A program made the translations under genes and the position numbers. Source: UBA6109 sp035366835 (lineage in GTDB: Bacteria; Desulfobacterota; Syntrophia; Syntrophales; UBA6109). From it: DNA of 64,000 bases. The DNA lies in the NCBI GenBank assembly GCA_035366835.1, contig DAOSIS010000006.1, forward strand, positions 70,506-134,505, written 5' to 3'. Shown here one piece after another: positions 43,288-52,710 of the stretch. The first letter of the stretch is position 1, and each line of letters starts with the position of its first letter. The notes under the pieces were generated by a model. The model was not told the origin of the DNA, made no database searches, and saw only the letters and a list, made by a program, of their open reading frames with translations.

Positions 43288-43600
43288 CGTCCGCGCGGCC
43301 GGCAGGCTCAGCGCCGTGCTGGTCACACTCTCCAATCCGTACTGGGTTTCCATGAAAGAAGGCTACGAGAACGCCGCCCGTGAATTCACAGCGAAGATCG
43401 ACGTTCGGGAGGCGCGGCGGGCGATCCGGGCGGGCCACATGGATGCCAGCGTGGCTTTTTCCACGGCTTCCGTCGCCGGGGCCGTCCTCCGATCCGCCCT
43501 CAAGGCCCTCAAGGGGCAGGCGGTGACCGATGCATACCAGGTGAAGAGTCTTCTGGTCCACCGCGGAAATCTGGATCTCTGGGACAAGCAGGTGCCGTGA
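43277..43600 (+). pseudogene. Collapsed sugar-type ABC binding protein (internal deletion)
   Basis: A 107-aa frame with two parts. The first (residues about 12-45, VTLSNPYWVSMKEGYENAAREF) resembles the N-terminus of RbsB-like periplasmic binding proteins. The second (about 53-107) resembles their C-terminus (AGHMDASVAFSTASVAGAVLRSALKALKGQ and the closing segment). The 180 or so residues in between are missing, and there is no signal peptide. It overlaps the 2-hydroxyacyl-CoA dehydratase-type gene by 11 bases. Best read as a remnant, though it is still an open frame. Confidence 0.6.
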
Positions 43601-43647
43601 GAACGGCGGGGAAAGCCGGGCGCTTCCGGATCCCGCCGCACAGGCAT

Positions 43648-44490
43648 CTAGAGGGTCTCGTACAGGAGCTTCCGGAGCAGGTTTCCCGCCACCTGCCGCC
43701 GGTAGGCCGCGGATCCGCGCACGTCGTCGATGGGCGCGACGGCCCGTTCGGCAAGGGCTGCAGCCTCCTCCACCGTTGCGGGCGTGACCTTCCTCCCCCG
43801 GAGGAATCCTTCGACTTCGGCCGAAACGACAACCGTCGGGCCCACGCTTCCCCAGGCGATGCGGCCTTCCGAGACAGCGCCGTCGCCGGACAATTTCAGG
43901 AGGGCCGCCATGCTGGCGATGGCGCACGCCAGGGCCTTCCGCTGGCCGACCTTTTCGAAGCGGTGCACCTGGAATCCCTGTGGGATCCCGACTCGCACGC
44001 CCGTCAGGACCTCTCCTCTCTGCAATTGCGTCCTGCCCGGCCCGGTGATGAATTCCCGGATCGGCATGCGGCGCGTCCCGCGGGACGACTGCAGCTCGAC
44101 GGCCGCATCCATGACGTACAGCGGCGGCAGGCTGTCGCCGGCGGGCGATGCGGTGCAGAGGTTCCCGCCGAGGGTGCCCATGTTGCGGACCTGCGGCGAC
44201 CCCAGCGTCGCGACCGCCGCCGCGAGCAGCGGCAGCCGGCCGCAGACATCGCCGCTGCGGAGCAGTTCGGAAAAGGTCGTGCAGGCCCCCAGCCACAGGG
44301 CACCGGATTCGTCCCGGACGCCGCGCCAGGATTCCATGCGCTCCAGGCAGACGAGGGAGGGGGGATCGGGCCGCCCCGTCCCCATTCTCACGATGAGGTC
44401 CGTGCCGCCTGCATACACGGCGACCTCCGGTTCCCCGTCCAGGATCGGCCAGAGCTCCTCCGGCGTACGTGGGAGATGAACCTCTCTCAT
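43648..44490 (-). CDS. Molybdenum hydroxylase FAD-binding subunit (CoxM/XdhB-like)
   Basis: A 280-aa medium subunit. The FAD site is YAGGTDLIVRM near residue 30 and the TLGGNLCTASPAGD segment. It carries electrons from the molybdenum site via iron-sulfur centres. The start overlaps the preceding 2Fe-2S subunit gene as ATGA. The substrate may be a purine, nicotinate, an aldehyde or another N-heterocycle. No specific marker is seen. Third gene of the large-small-medium operon on the minus strand. Confidence 0.9.
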   Translation of the reverse strand: MREVHLPRTPEELWPILDGEPEVAVYAGGTDLIVRMGTGRPDPPSLVCLERMESWRGVRDESGALWLGACTTFSELLRSGDVCGRLPLLAAAVATLGSPQVRNMGTLGGNLCTASPAGDSLPPLYVMDAAVELQSSRGTRRMPIREFITGPGRTQLQRGEVLTGVRVGIPQGFQVHRFEKVGQRKALACAIASMAALLKLSGDGAVSEGRIAWGSVGPTVVVSAEVEGFLRGRKVTPATVEEAAALAERAVAPIDDVRGSAAYRRQVAGNLLRKLLYETL

Positions 44491-44963
44491 TCCGGTTTTT
44501 TCCCCCGCAGTTCCGCAGCTGCCTCTTCCACGGCGTCCACGATCTTGGCGTACCCCGTGCATCGGCAAAGGTTGCCGCTCAATCCGGCGCGGATTTCCAG
44601 GCGGCCGGCATCAGGCCGCTGTTTCAGCAGCGCCGAAGCCGACAGGATCATCCCCGGGGTGCAGAAGCCGCACTGCACGGCGCCGCAGCGCACGAAGGCC
44701 TCCTGGACCGGATGCAGGACGCCGTCCCGCGTCATGCCTTCGATCGTCGTGACGGCCCTCCCTTCCAGCTGCGCCGCCAGCATCAGGCAGGACAGGCGGC
44801 TCTCGCCGTCGATAAGGATCGTGCAGGCGCCGCACTCCCCGCCGCCGCAGCCCTCCTTCGTTCCCGTCAGCCCGAGGTCCTCCCGGAGGAGGTCCACGAC
44901 GCGGCGGTCCGCCGGCGCCTCGATCTGCACGGCATTTCCGTTGAGGACGAAACGGATCGTCAT
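44487..44963 (-). CDS. Molybdenum hydroxylase 2Fe-2S subunit (CoxS/XdhC-like)
   Basis: A 158-aa small subunit carrying two 2Fe-2S clusters: a plant-ferredoxin type (CGGGECGACTILIDG) and a second, four-helix type (CGFCTPGM and CRCTGY). Length and Cys spacing are exactly those of the xanthine dehydrogenase family. It overlaps the genes on both sides as ATGA, so the three subunits are translationally coupled. Confidence 0.95.
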   Translation of the reverse strand: MTIRFVLNGNAVQIEAPADRRVVDLLREDLGLTGTKEGCGGGECGACTILIDGESRLSCLMLAAQLEGRAVTTIEGMTRDGVLHPVQEAFVRCGAVQCGFCTPGMILSASALLKQRPDAGRLEIRAGLSGNLCRCTGYAKIVDAVEEAAAELRGKKPE

Positions 44964-47272
44964 GACGATCCCCCCTTGCGGGCAGAGTGCGCCGTCCGCA
45001 TCGCCGCGAGCAGCCGCTCCGCCGTGATCGGCGCCGATGTCATCCGGACGCCGCAGGCCCCTGCCAGGGCGTTCGCGACGGCGGGAAGCGGCCCGTTGAT
45101 CCCGACCTCGCCGACGCCCTTCATCCCGTAGGGTCCGGAATCCTCGCAGGTCTCCACGGCCAGCGAGGCGATCTCGGGCACGTCCATCGCCGTGGGAATG
45201 ACGTAGGTGGCGAAATCGGGCGTCAGGATCCGCCCTTCGCGAAGCTGCACCTCCTCGCAGAGCGCGTAGCCGATCCCCTGCGCCACGGCACCCTGGATCT
45301 GCTGTTCGTAGGCCTGGGGATTCAGCACGCGGCCTCCGTCCGTCGCCGCCAGGTACTGTTTGACCTCCACGGCCCCCGTCAGTTCGTCCGCCTCGACGTA
45401 CGCCAGATGGGCGGCATAGGAGAAAAGCAGGTGGGGGAAGCCGATGACGAATTCCCTGCCCGTGTCGAGGCCGTCCCGCGCGACGGGCATGATGAACTGG
45501 CTGATGCAGACGCGGTCCTCGGCGGACATCATCGCCGCCAGGCCCGGCAGGGGGACCTCGCGGCCGGTCCGGAGGTGCTTCACCCTCCCGGGGAGCAGTT
45601 CGAGATCGTCCGTCGTGTCGGCCAGAAGAACGAGGGCCGCCCGTCCGATGAGGCGCCTGCGGAGCTCCTCGCAGGCCCGGATCAGGGCGTTGCCGTACGT
45701 GTAGGTCGTCCGGCTCGCCGACGCCGAACCCGAGGGAAGCGTGCGGTCCGTGTCCGGCTGGACGAGCTCGATGGCGCCGCTCTCCTGGCAGAGGATCTGA
45801 CCGGCGATCTGGAAGAAGGCGGTGGCATTCCCCTGCCCCATGTCGGTGACGCCGCAGTAGACCCGGATCCCGCCCTGCTCCGTCAGTTCCACCTTGGCGA
45901 TGGCGGAATCGGGCAGGCCGCGGCCGTATCCCATGGCGTTGAAGACGGCGGCGACGCCCACGCCCCTCCTCTTGAAGGGAGCGGCCGCCGCTGTCCAGGC
46001 ATCCCGGTCACGCCAGAGGGGATGCCGCCGGACCGTTTCGAGGCAGGAGGCGATGCCCGTGGAGGTCGTGAGCGTCACGCCGGCGCAGTTCCGGTCGCCG
46101 CGCCGGAGGGCGTTCTGCAGACGCAGTTCGAGCGGATCACGGCGCAGTCTTTCCGCGAGGATGTCCATCATCCGCTCGAAGGCGAAGCTGACCTGGATCA
46201 CGCCGAATCCCCGCATGGCCCCGGCGACCGGGGAATTCGTGTAGACGCACCAGCCCTCGATCAGCGTGTGGGGGATGCGGTACGGGCCGCCCGCGTGCTC
46301 CATGCCGAGGGCCAGCACCTCCCCGCCCAGGTGGGCGTAGGCCCCCGTGTCGTAGTAGAGCCTGCAGTGGAGCGCCTGCAGCGTGCCGTCGCTCTTCGCC
46401 CCGAGGCGGTAGACCATGCGCGCCGCGTGGCGCTTGTATCCGGCCAGCAGGCTTTCCCGACGGTCCCACCACATCTTGACGGGCCTGCCGCCCGCCCGCC
46501 GCGCGGCCAGGGCGAGGAAGCACTGCACGGTGGCGCCGTCCTTCCCGCCGAACGCTCCGCCCAGGTATGGCGCGATGATGCGCATCCGGTCCATGGGGAT
46601 GCCGAGGGCGGAGCCGACCTCCCAGCGGTCCCTGAACGGGGCCTGCGTGGAGACGACCAGGACGATCCTCCCGTCGGACTCCTGCCAGGCGATGCCGTTC
46701 TCGGTCTCCAGGAAGGCGTGGGATACGACGGGCACTTCGAAGGTCTCCTCGACGACGACGTCGGAAGCCGTCAGATTTTCCGCCGCTTCTCCCTTCCGGA
46801 TGACGGCCTTCAGAAGGACATTGCCGGGATTCTCTTCATGGACGAGGGCCGCTCCGGGCGCGAGGGCCGCGTCGACGCCGAAAACGCCCGGGAGCGGCTC
46901 GATGTCGGCGCGGACGAGGGAAAGGGCCCTGCGCAGCGTCTCCCGGTCCTCGGCGATCACGAGGGCCACGGCGTCGCCGCAGTGCCGGACCTTGTCGCCG
47001 CAGAGGACGGGCTGGTCCTTGTGGACGATGCCCTGCCGGTTCGTCCCGGGCACGTCGGCGGCCGTCAGGACGTCGACGACACCGGGGAGCGCCTTCGCCT
47101 CCGCGGTTTCCACGCTGCGGATGCGGCCGTGGGGGACTTCCGCCCGCTTGACGGCGGCCCAGAGCAGGTCTTCGCCGTAGTAGTCGGCGGCGTACCGTTC
47201 GGCGCCCGTCACCTTGGCCGCCGCGTCCGCCCTGGGGACGGACCGTCCGATCTCGGGAATGTCGCTTTTCAC
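44960..47272 (-). CDS. Molybdenum hydroxylase catalytic subunit (CoxL/XdhA-like)
   Basis: A 770-aa subunit that binds the molybdopterin cofactor. Marks: GRSVPRADAAAKVTGAERYAADY at the start, GGAFGGKDGATVQCFLALAA, AMRGFGVIQVSFAFERMMD, DMGQGNATAFFQIAGQIL, and GVGEVGINGPLPAVANAL near the C-terminus, containing the catalytic Glu. The active-site AYXCSFR/cysteine segment of CO dehydrogenase is absent, so it is more like a xanthine/aldehyde-type enzyme. First gene of the operon; maturation factors (XdhC-type chaperone, MobA) are not in the window. Confidence 0.93.
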   Translation of the reverse strand: MKSDIPEIGRSVPRADAAAKVTGAERYAADYYGEDLLWAAVKRAEVPHGRIRSVETAEAKALPGVVDVLTAADVPGTNRQGIVHKDQPVLCGDKVRHCGDAVALVIAEDRETLRRALSLVRADIEPLPGVFGVDAALAPGAALVHEENPGNVLLKAVIRKGEAAENLTASDVVVEETFEVPVVSHAFLETENGIAWQESDGRIVLVVSTQAPFRDRWEVGSALGIPMDRMRIIAPYLGGAFGGKDGATVQCFLALAARRAGGRPVKMWWDRRESLLAGYKRHAARMVYRLGAKSDGTLQALHCRLYYDTGAYAHLGGEVLALGMEHAGGPYRIPHTLIEGWCVYTNSPVAGAMRGFGVIQVSFAFERMMDILAERLRRDPLELRLQNALRRGDRNCAGVTLTTSTGIASCLETVRRHPLWRDRDAWTAAAAPFKRRGVGVAAVFNAMGYGRGLPDSAIAKVELTEQGGIRVYCGVTDMGQGNATAFFQIAGQILCQESGAIELVQPDTDRTLPSGSASASRTTYTYGNALIRACEELRRRLIGRAALVLLADTTDDLELLPGRVKHLRTGREVPLPGLAAMMSAEDRVCISQFIMPVARDGLDTGREFVIGFPHLLFSYAAHLAYVEADELTGAVEVKQYLAATDGGRVLNPQAYEQQIQGAVAQGIGYALCEEVQLREGRILTPDFATYVIPTAMDVPEIASLAVETCEDSGPYGMKGVGEVGINGPLPAVANALAGACGVRMTSAPITAERLLAAMRTAHSARKGGSS

Positions 47273-47312
47273 GTCGCGGTCCTTATCTCCGAGAAAACCC
47301 CACCGATCCTGG

Positions 47313-47466
47313 ATTCCCGCTTCCGCGGGAATGACAAAATCAACGAATCTTCTGCCGTTCCCGCGCCCCCACCTGTCGTCCCCGCGTACGCGGGGACCCA
47401 GTGCTCTGGTTATGCACCCGTCGCGTAGGCAAACCCAACGACCCTAGATTCCCACTTCCACGGGAA
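47313..47466. repeat. Palindromic (REP-like) intergenic elements
   Basis: Three palindromic units lie in this 260-base gap: ATTCCCGC-ttcc-GCGGGAAT (47313-47332), the perfect GTCCCCGCG-ta-CGCGGGGAC (47378-47397), and a degenerate unit, ATTCCCACttccacgggaa (47448-47466). Such units are common between proteobacterial genes and protect 3' ends or are scattered mobile palindromes. The flanking words GGATTCC and ACCCAG are also typical of these elements. Confidence 0.65.
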
Positions 47467-47532
47467 GGAGGCCCCGGCTTCGAAAGGATGTCCTCCCCCG
47501 GGCGTCCCGACCGCCGTCGCCGAGGGCGGCGT

Positions 47533-48846
47533 TCAGAGGAGGTACATTTCTTCTGCTTCCTTCAGAAGGTCGTCGCGGAACCTCGGGTGCGCGATGCCGA
47601 TGATCTCCAGCGCCCGCTCCCGCGTGGATTTCCCCTTCAGATCGGCGGTCCCGTATTCGGTCACGAGGATGTGCGTGTCCATGCGCGGCGTCGTGACGAC
47701 GGCGCCCGGGGCCAGACGCGCGACGACGCGGGAGACGTCGCCGCCCTTGGCGGTGGAATAGAAGGCCAGGATGGATTTGCCCCCGCGGGCGTTGAAGGCG
47801 CCGCGGACGAAGTCGAGCTGGCCCCCGGTGGCGCTGAACTGGAATCCGGCCAGCGATTCCGAGTTGCACTGCCCGAGCAGGTCGACCTCCAGGATGGAAT
47901 TGATGGAGATCATGTTGTCGTTGCGGGCGATGACGGACGGATCGTTCGTGTACGACACGGGATAGCTTTCCATGCTGGGGTTGTCGTCGATGAAGGCGTA
48001 GGTCTTCTCGACGCCCAGCGCCAGCGTGAAAACGTTCTTGCGGGGGTGAAGGGTCTTCTTGGCCCCGGTGACGACGCCCCGCTCGATCAGGTCCGCCATG
48101 CTGGGGCAGAACAGTTCCGTGTGGATGCCCAGGTCCCTGTGGCCGGCAAGACGGCCGGCGACGGCGTTGGGAAGACCGCCGACGCCGAGCTGGAGCGTTG
48201 CCCCGTCGGGGATCATCGCGGCGATGGTTTCGCCGATGGCGTCGTCTTCCGGCTCGGCCGGGGCGGCGGGAAGCTCCATGAGGGGCGCGGTGTTCTCGAC
48301 GATGGCGTCCACCTCGGAGATATGGAGAAGCGATTCGCCGAAGACCCGCGGCATCCGTTCGTTCACCTCGACGATCAGCCTTCCGCAGCTGCGGGCCGCC
48401 GTGGAGGTCAGGTCGTTGGCGGTTCCGAAGCTGAAGAAGCCATTGTCGTCCATCGGGGACACGGTGGTGACGACGGCGTCGATCTTCATGTATTCCCGGC
48501 ACAGCTTGGGGATCTGGTGAAAGTAGGCGGGCACGAAGTAGTTCAGCCCGACCCGCACCAGCGAGCGGTCCGCCCCGCTCACGAACCACGTGTAGGAGCG
48601 GATCACGTCGCACAGGTCCGTCGCGAGCACGGTCCGGAGGGCGTGCTTCATGGGGAAGAAGGAATAGATCTTCAGCTCCTTCAGGTCGCCCGCCCGCGCC
48701 CTGTCCGCGATCGCGCCGAGCAGCGCCGGCGGTTCGGCGATGGCGACGCCGTGAACCAGCGTGTCCCAGTCCCGGATCGCCTCGACCGCCTTCGCGGGCG
48801 TCGTCAGCTTCCGCCTGTACTCGTCGGCGTATACCGATGCCTTCAT
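47533..48846 (-). CDS. Acetyl-CoA hydrolase/CoA-transferase family protein
   Basis: A 437-aa protein of the Cat1/4-hydroxybutyrate CoA-transferase family, moving CoA between short-chain acids or hydrolysing acetyl-CoA. Marks: DTLVHGVAIAEPPALLGAI near the N-terminus, HISEVDAIVENTAPLMELP, GATLQLGVGGLPNAVAGRL, and GGQLDFVRGAFNARGGKSI with GTADLKGKSTRERA at the end. A single gene; anaerobic fermentation or syntrophic acid metabolism would fit. It is divergent from the four-gene operon at 49048, about 200 bases apart. Confidence 0.9.
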   Translation of the reverse strand: MKASVYADEYRRKLTTPAKAVEAIRDWDTLVHGVAIAEPPALLGAIADRARAGDLKELKIYSFFPMKHALRTVLATDLCDVIRSYTWFVSGADRSLVRVGLNYFVPAYFHQIPKLCREYMKIDAVVTTVSPMDDNGFFSFGTANDLTSTAARSCGRLIVEVNERMPRVFGESLLHISEVDAIVENTAPLMELPAAPAEPEDDAIGETIAAMIPDGATLQLGVGGLPNAVAGRLAGHRDLGIHTELFCPSMADLIERGVVTGAKKTLHPRKNVFTLALGVEKTYAFIDDNPSMESYPVSYTNDPSVIARNDNMISINSILEVDLLGQCNSESLAGFQFSATGGQLDFVRGAFNARGGKSILAFYSTAKGGDVSRVVARLAPGAVVTTPRMDTHILVTEYGTADLKGKSTRERALEIIGIAHPRFRDDLLKEAEEMYLL

Positions 48847-49047
48847 GACCGCGCTCCCTTCCTCCGGACGGATGTATTTTGCGTTCCCCTGGGCGATGGA
48901 AAAGACGACGAGCGTTTATAGCACAGGGCCGGACACGCGGCAACGAAGGAATGGGAGGGGATCGTGGCGGTTTCCATTGACGGAGGCCGCCTTTTTCCCT
49001 ATACTCGGCCGCAGAAAAAAAGCAGTCCCTCCCGAAGGGGAACGTCC

Positions 49048-50367
49048 ATGAGCCTCCAGACAACCCCGTACCTCACCCTCACCCTCGCCCTCTCCGCCCG
49101 GGCCGACCATCTCGCCGTGGTCATGTCCTTCGTCGAGACGTCCGCTGCCGTCTTCGGGCTGGGGCGGCCGGAGCAGGGAAAGCTCCTCCTCGCGACGGAG
49201 GAGATCTTCATGTACCTCTCCGGCGTCGTATGCCCGGGAAAGGACCTCGAAGTGCGGCTCGTCAACGGCCTCTATTACGTCTGCGCCGAATTCCGCTTCG
49301 CCTCGCCTGAACTGGATCTGGGCGGCCTCAACATCACCTCGACGATCTCCTATGACGGCGAGGCCGACCTGCAGCAGATGGGACTGCTGATCGCCTCCCG
49401 CTCCGTCGACCGCCTCTCCCTGTCCGTCGAGCGTCAGCGCGTCGCGCTCGCCGTCACCAAGGAGAAGGTCTATCCGCGAAGCACGGAGACGCTTCCCTCT
49501 CCGGAAGCCGGCGAGGGAACGGCGGTCGAGACGCCGGACCGGGAGAGGCTGAAGCGTTTCGCCGTCCTGGCCCGGCAAGCCCTGCCCGATCCGGACCGGC
49601 CCTCTTTCCTGGACTATCCGGGGAAACTCGTGGACATGGCCGCCGCCGGGGACTGCCAGGTCCTGACCGCGTTCGGCGAAAAGAAGGACATCGTCGGCGG
49701 GATTCTCTTCGGCCACCGCACGGAGAAGACCGTCTGGTGCTGCGGCCCCTATGTCTTTTCCCGGACGAGACAGGCGGAAACCGCCGCGGCCCTGCTCGCG
49801 GCCTGCATCGCGAAGATCGCGCGGACCAAGGCCCTGGGTCTCCTGAGCCTCTCCGGCCTCCCCGAAGGGCTTCGCGCCGACTTCGAACCGCTCGGTTCGC
49901 TGACGTTCCGTCCCGCGGAAGGGCCGCCCGTCGCGCGCCCCTTCTTCTACCGCCACCTTCACGAAGACCCCGTCTGCGAGGTCTGGACACACGCCGAACT
50001 CGCCGACCACCTGCGCCGCGAGTACGACCGTCTGGTGCTGGCGAGAGAAATCCGCCTCCTGACGGACATGGGCGAGGCGCGTTCCGGCCGCTCGCTCTTT
50101 TCGGCCGAAGTCAACGGCGAGCGGTCGGAGGTCGTCCTGCGCCCCGAGCTGCCGGGCGCGGATTACGCCGCCAACGTCGAGCGCCACGTCCGCTTTCTGC
50201 GCGGCGACCGCTACCGCAACCTCCTGTTCGAGCTCGACCTGGGCGTTCCCTGGCATGCGGAACTGGTCCCCGCACTCCTCCACAACGGCTTCCATCCGGC
50301 GATCCTCTTGCCCTTCGCCGGTCATTCCGATCTCGTGATCTTCGAGGCCCATGAGACCGAACCTTGA
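49048..50367 (+). CDS. RsbW-like degenerate ATPase fused to an acyltransferase-like domain
   Basis: A 439-aa protein. Residues about 5-135 resemble the RsbW/SpoIIAB anti-sigma kinase fold: LLLATEEIFMYL sits where the N-box should be but lacks the essential Asn, and QQMGLLIASRSVDRLSL matches the later GLGLFLI region. It is therefore probably a non-catalytic partner. The rest (about 170-439) resembles GNAT-type domains, and its last ~150 residues resemble those of the GNAT protein three genes on (a shared LP...D/VIF-type end). The chosen ATG follows GAAGGGGAAC. The next gene overlaps it by 17 bases. No database name is known to me. Confidence 0.6.
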   Translation: MSLQTTPYLTLTLALSARADHLAVVMSFVETSAAVFGLGRPEQGKLLLATEEIFMYLSGVVCPGKDLEVRLVNGLYYVCAEFRFASPELDLGGLNITSTISYDGEADLQQMGLLIASRSVDRLSLSVERQRVALAVTKEKVYPRSTETLPSPEAGEGTAVETPDRERLKRFAVLARQALPDPDRPSFLDYPGKLVDMAAAGDCQVLTAFGEKKDIVGGILFGHRTEKTVWCCGPYVFSRTRQAETAAALLAACIAKIARTKALGLLSLSGLPEGLRADFEPLGSLTFRPAEGPPVARPFFYRHLHEDPVCEVWTHAELADHLRREYDRLVLAREIRLLTDMGEARSGRSLFSAEVNGERSEVVLRPELPGADYAANVERHVRFLRGDRYRNLLFELDLGVPWHAELVPALLHNGFHPAILLPFAGHSDLVIFEAHETEP

Positions 50368-51457
50368 TTCCCTCGTTCCGGCCTATGTCCGGGAATTCGA
50401 GCCCTACATCCCCAGCAGGCCCGATCCGGAGCTGAAGAAGCTCTACGGCTGCAGGCGGCTCTTCCGCCTCAACAACAACGAAAATCCCCTCGGCCCTCCT
50501 CCCGCGGCACAGGAGGTGATCCGGCGCTTCCCGCCGCCGCAGGGCGCCGTCTATCCCAGCGGCGACTCCTACTACCTGCGGCAGGAGATCGCGGCCCGCC
50601 ACGGCCTCGATCCCGACCAAATCCTGGTGGGCAACGGCGCCAACGAGGTCATCACCTTCGTGATCAAGGCCTTCTGCGAAAAGGGGGACAACATCGTGAC
50701 GGCGGACAAGACATTCGCCGTCTACGAGTGGGTCGCCGTGTTTTCCGGGATCAAGGCGCGGGTGATCCCCCTGAAGGACGAGACGTTCGACGACCGGCGG
50801 ATGCTGGAGGCCGTCGACGGAAACACGAAGATCCTCTTCGTCTGCAATCCCAACAATCCCACCGGCACCTACTGGACGAAGGAGAAGCTCGCCGCTTTTC
50901 TCGATGAGATCGGCGGCGAAAGGATCGTCGTCGTCGACGAGGCCTACTGCGAATTCGTCGAGGCCCCCGATTATCCCGACGGGATCTCCCTCATGAAGGA
51001 GTACCCGAACCTCGTCGTCTTCCGCACCTTCTCGAAGATGTACGGGCTGGCCGCGCTGCGGATCGGCTACCTGGCCGGCGATCCGGGCGTCGTGGACATG
51101 ATCCGCCGCACCTGCGTCGTCTATTCCGTCAACAGCATCGCCCAGGAAGCGGCGCTGGCGGCGCTCCGCGACGACACGGACCACATCGGCCGGACCCGCG
51201 CGCTGGTCGGGCAGGGCCGGAACTTCCTGCGTGAAGAGATGGCCGGGATGGGGCTTCCCGTCATCGCCAACGAGGGGAACTACCTCATCGTCAGGCTGCC
51301 CGGCAGCGACACGCTCGCCTACCGCAAGCTCATGCGGGAGGGCGTGATGATTCGGCCCATGACGGGCTTCCGGTATCCCAACCACATCCGGGTCACGCTG
51401 GCGCAGATGGAGGCCATGGAGGCCTTCGTCGCCGCCCTGAAGAAAATCCTGAGCTGA
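50351..51457 (+). CDS. HisC-like class I/II aminotransferase
   Basis: A 368-aa PLP enzyme close to histidinol-phosphate aminotransferase. It has NENPLGPPPAAQEV, GNGANEVITFVIKAF, ILFVCNPNNPTGTYWTKE, IVVVDEAYCEFVE, and RTFSKMYGLAALRIGYLAG with the PLP Lys. There are no other his genes nearby, so it may act on another substrate, such as an amino acid-like signal made or moved by its operon partners. It overlaps the RsbW-like gene by 17 bases and ends 11 bases before the MFS gene. Confidence 0.88.
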   Translation: MRPNLDSLVPAYVREFEPYIPSRPDPELKKLYGCRRLFRLNNNENPLGPPPAAQEVIRRFPPPQGAVYPSGDSYYLRQEIAARHGLDPDQILVGNGANEVITFVIKAFCEKGDNIVTADKTFAVYEWVAVFSGIKARVIPLKDETFDDRRMLEAVDGNTKILFVCNPNNPTGTYWTKEKLAAFLDEIGGERIVVVDEAYCEFVEAPDYPDGISLMKEYPNLVVFRTFSKMYGLAALRIGYLAGDPGVVDMIRRTCVVYSVNSIAQEAALAALRDDTDHIGRTRALVGQGRNFLREEMAGMGLPVIANEGNYLIVRLPGSDTLAYRKLMREGVMIRPMTGFRYPNHIRVTLAQMEAMEAFVAALKKILS

Positions 51458-51468
51458 GGAGAAAGCCC

Positions 51469-52710
51469 GTGGGCGGGACCCCCCAGACGCCGCAGCGGTT
51501 GACCTTCGAATTTTACGCCCTCTGCCTGATCCTCCTTTCGGCCTTCGGCAACGTCTGCGTCTTCTACAGTTTCTACCATTACCTCGGCACGATCGGCATC
51601 CCCGTCGTGTGGCGCGGATTCCTCGTCGGCCTGGAGCCGATGGCGGCCTTTGTCCTCCGCCTCTTCGTCCTCCCGTGGCTCCACCTGCGCAACGCCTATT
51701 CCGTACTCGTGGCGTCGCTGGTCCTGCTGATCCTGGCCTCCTGCTCGTACCCGTGGGTGACGACCGTGCCCCCGATGATCGTCTTGCGCATCGTCCACGG
51801 GACCGCCTTCGTTCTTCTCACGTCGGCGCTGATCGCCCTCGTCGTGAACTTCATTCCCAAGGACCTGAGCGGCCGGGGTTTCAGCACCGTCAGCATCGCA
51901 ACGATGATCCCCTATGCGGTCATCCCGCCCTTGGCCGAGGCGATCCTGCCCTGCGTGCGGAACGAGGCCGACATCTACGCGGGCGTCTCGATCTTTTCCG
52001 TCGCCGCGCTCGCCCTCCTCGCCGCGATGGGCAAGCGCGTCGGGAAGGCGATCCGCGGCATGGACAGCGTCCTCCTGCGCCGCCCCACCCTTGCCGAAAT
52101 CCGGGAGAATCTCCGCCTCCGCGCCGTGGTCGTGCTTCTCTCCGCGAGCCTCCTCGTCTATCTGGCCCACGCCGCCGTCTTCTACTTCCTGAAGGACCTC
52201 ACCCTGAAGACCGGCGGCGGCGATGTCGGTCTCTTCTTCATGTTCTCCATGCTGACGATGATCGCGGTGCGCGCCCTCGGCACCGCGCTCTTCGACAAGA
52301 TGGACAAGCCGATCGCCTTCCGGGCGGGCCTCGGGCTGCTGCTCCCCTGCCTGATCGCGATTCCGCACGCCGGTTCCCCCGCCGCCTACTACCTCCTGGC
52401 GCTCCTGTACGGATTCTGCATGGGCATCGTCCTGCCGCTCCTGAACGCCCTGCTTTTTTCGGCATCCCCGCCCGCCCTGCGCGGCCTCAATACGAACCTC
52501 GGCCTCTTCACGCTGGATCTGGCCTACTTCCTCCTCCCCTATCTCGGCGGCACGGTGCTTGCGTTCGGAGCGGGGTTCGATCTTCTGTTCTACGGCGGGG
52601 CGGGATTCGCCCTGCTTTCCCTTGCGCTGTCCGTATCGTTGAAAGGGCCGTCAGGCGGGCAAAGGGAGAAACGACCGTCAGAAAGGAGTGGGACGCATGA
52701 AGAACGATGA
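51469..52710 (+). CDS. Major facilitator superfamily permease
   Basis: A 413-aa membrane protein with 12 predicted helices. It starts with GTG; an AGGAG precedes it at good spacing. MFS-like charged turns occur between helices 2 and 3 and in the middle loop, which holds RKAIRGMD-like basic residues near residue 195. The closest types are sugar, drug or amino-acid exporters. The stop overlaps the next gene's start by 14 bases. Its operon suggests it exports or imports a product of the aminotransferase or GNAT protein. Confidence 0.8.
   Translation: MGGTPQTPQRLTFEFYALCLILLSAFGNVCVFYSFYHYLGTIGIPVVWRGFLVGLEPMAAFVLRLFVLPWLHLRNAYSVLVASLVLLILASCSYPWVTTVPPMIVLRIVHGTAFVLLTSALIALVVNFIPKDLSGRGFSTVSIATMIPYAVIPPLAEAILPCVRNEADIYAGVSIFSVAALALLAAMGKRVGKAIRGMDSVLLRRPTLAEIRENLRLRAVVVLLSASLLVYLAHAAVFYFLKDLTLKTGGGDVGLFFMFSMLTMIAVRALGTALFDKMDKPIAFRAGLGLLLPCLIAIPHAGSPAAYYLLALLYGFCMGIVLPLLNALLFSASPPALRGLNTNLGLFTLDLAYFLLPYLGGTVLAFGAGFDLLFYGGAGFALLSLALSVSLKGPSGGQREKRPSERSGTHEER

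Noticed and set aside
43277..43600. Intact sugar-binding protein
   Set aside because: At 107 aa it lacks most of both lobes and the signal peptide.
44987..47428. 813-codon plus-strand frame opposite the molybdenum hydroxylase large subunit
   Set aside because: Antisense shadow; composition rich in Gly, Asp, Arg and His, no motifs.
47313..47466. CRISPR array
   Set aside because: Only three unlike palindromes, irregular spacing, no cas genes; REP-like elements fit better.
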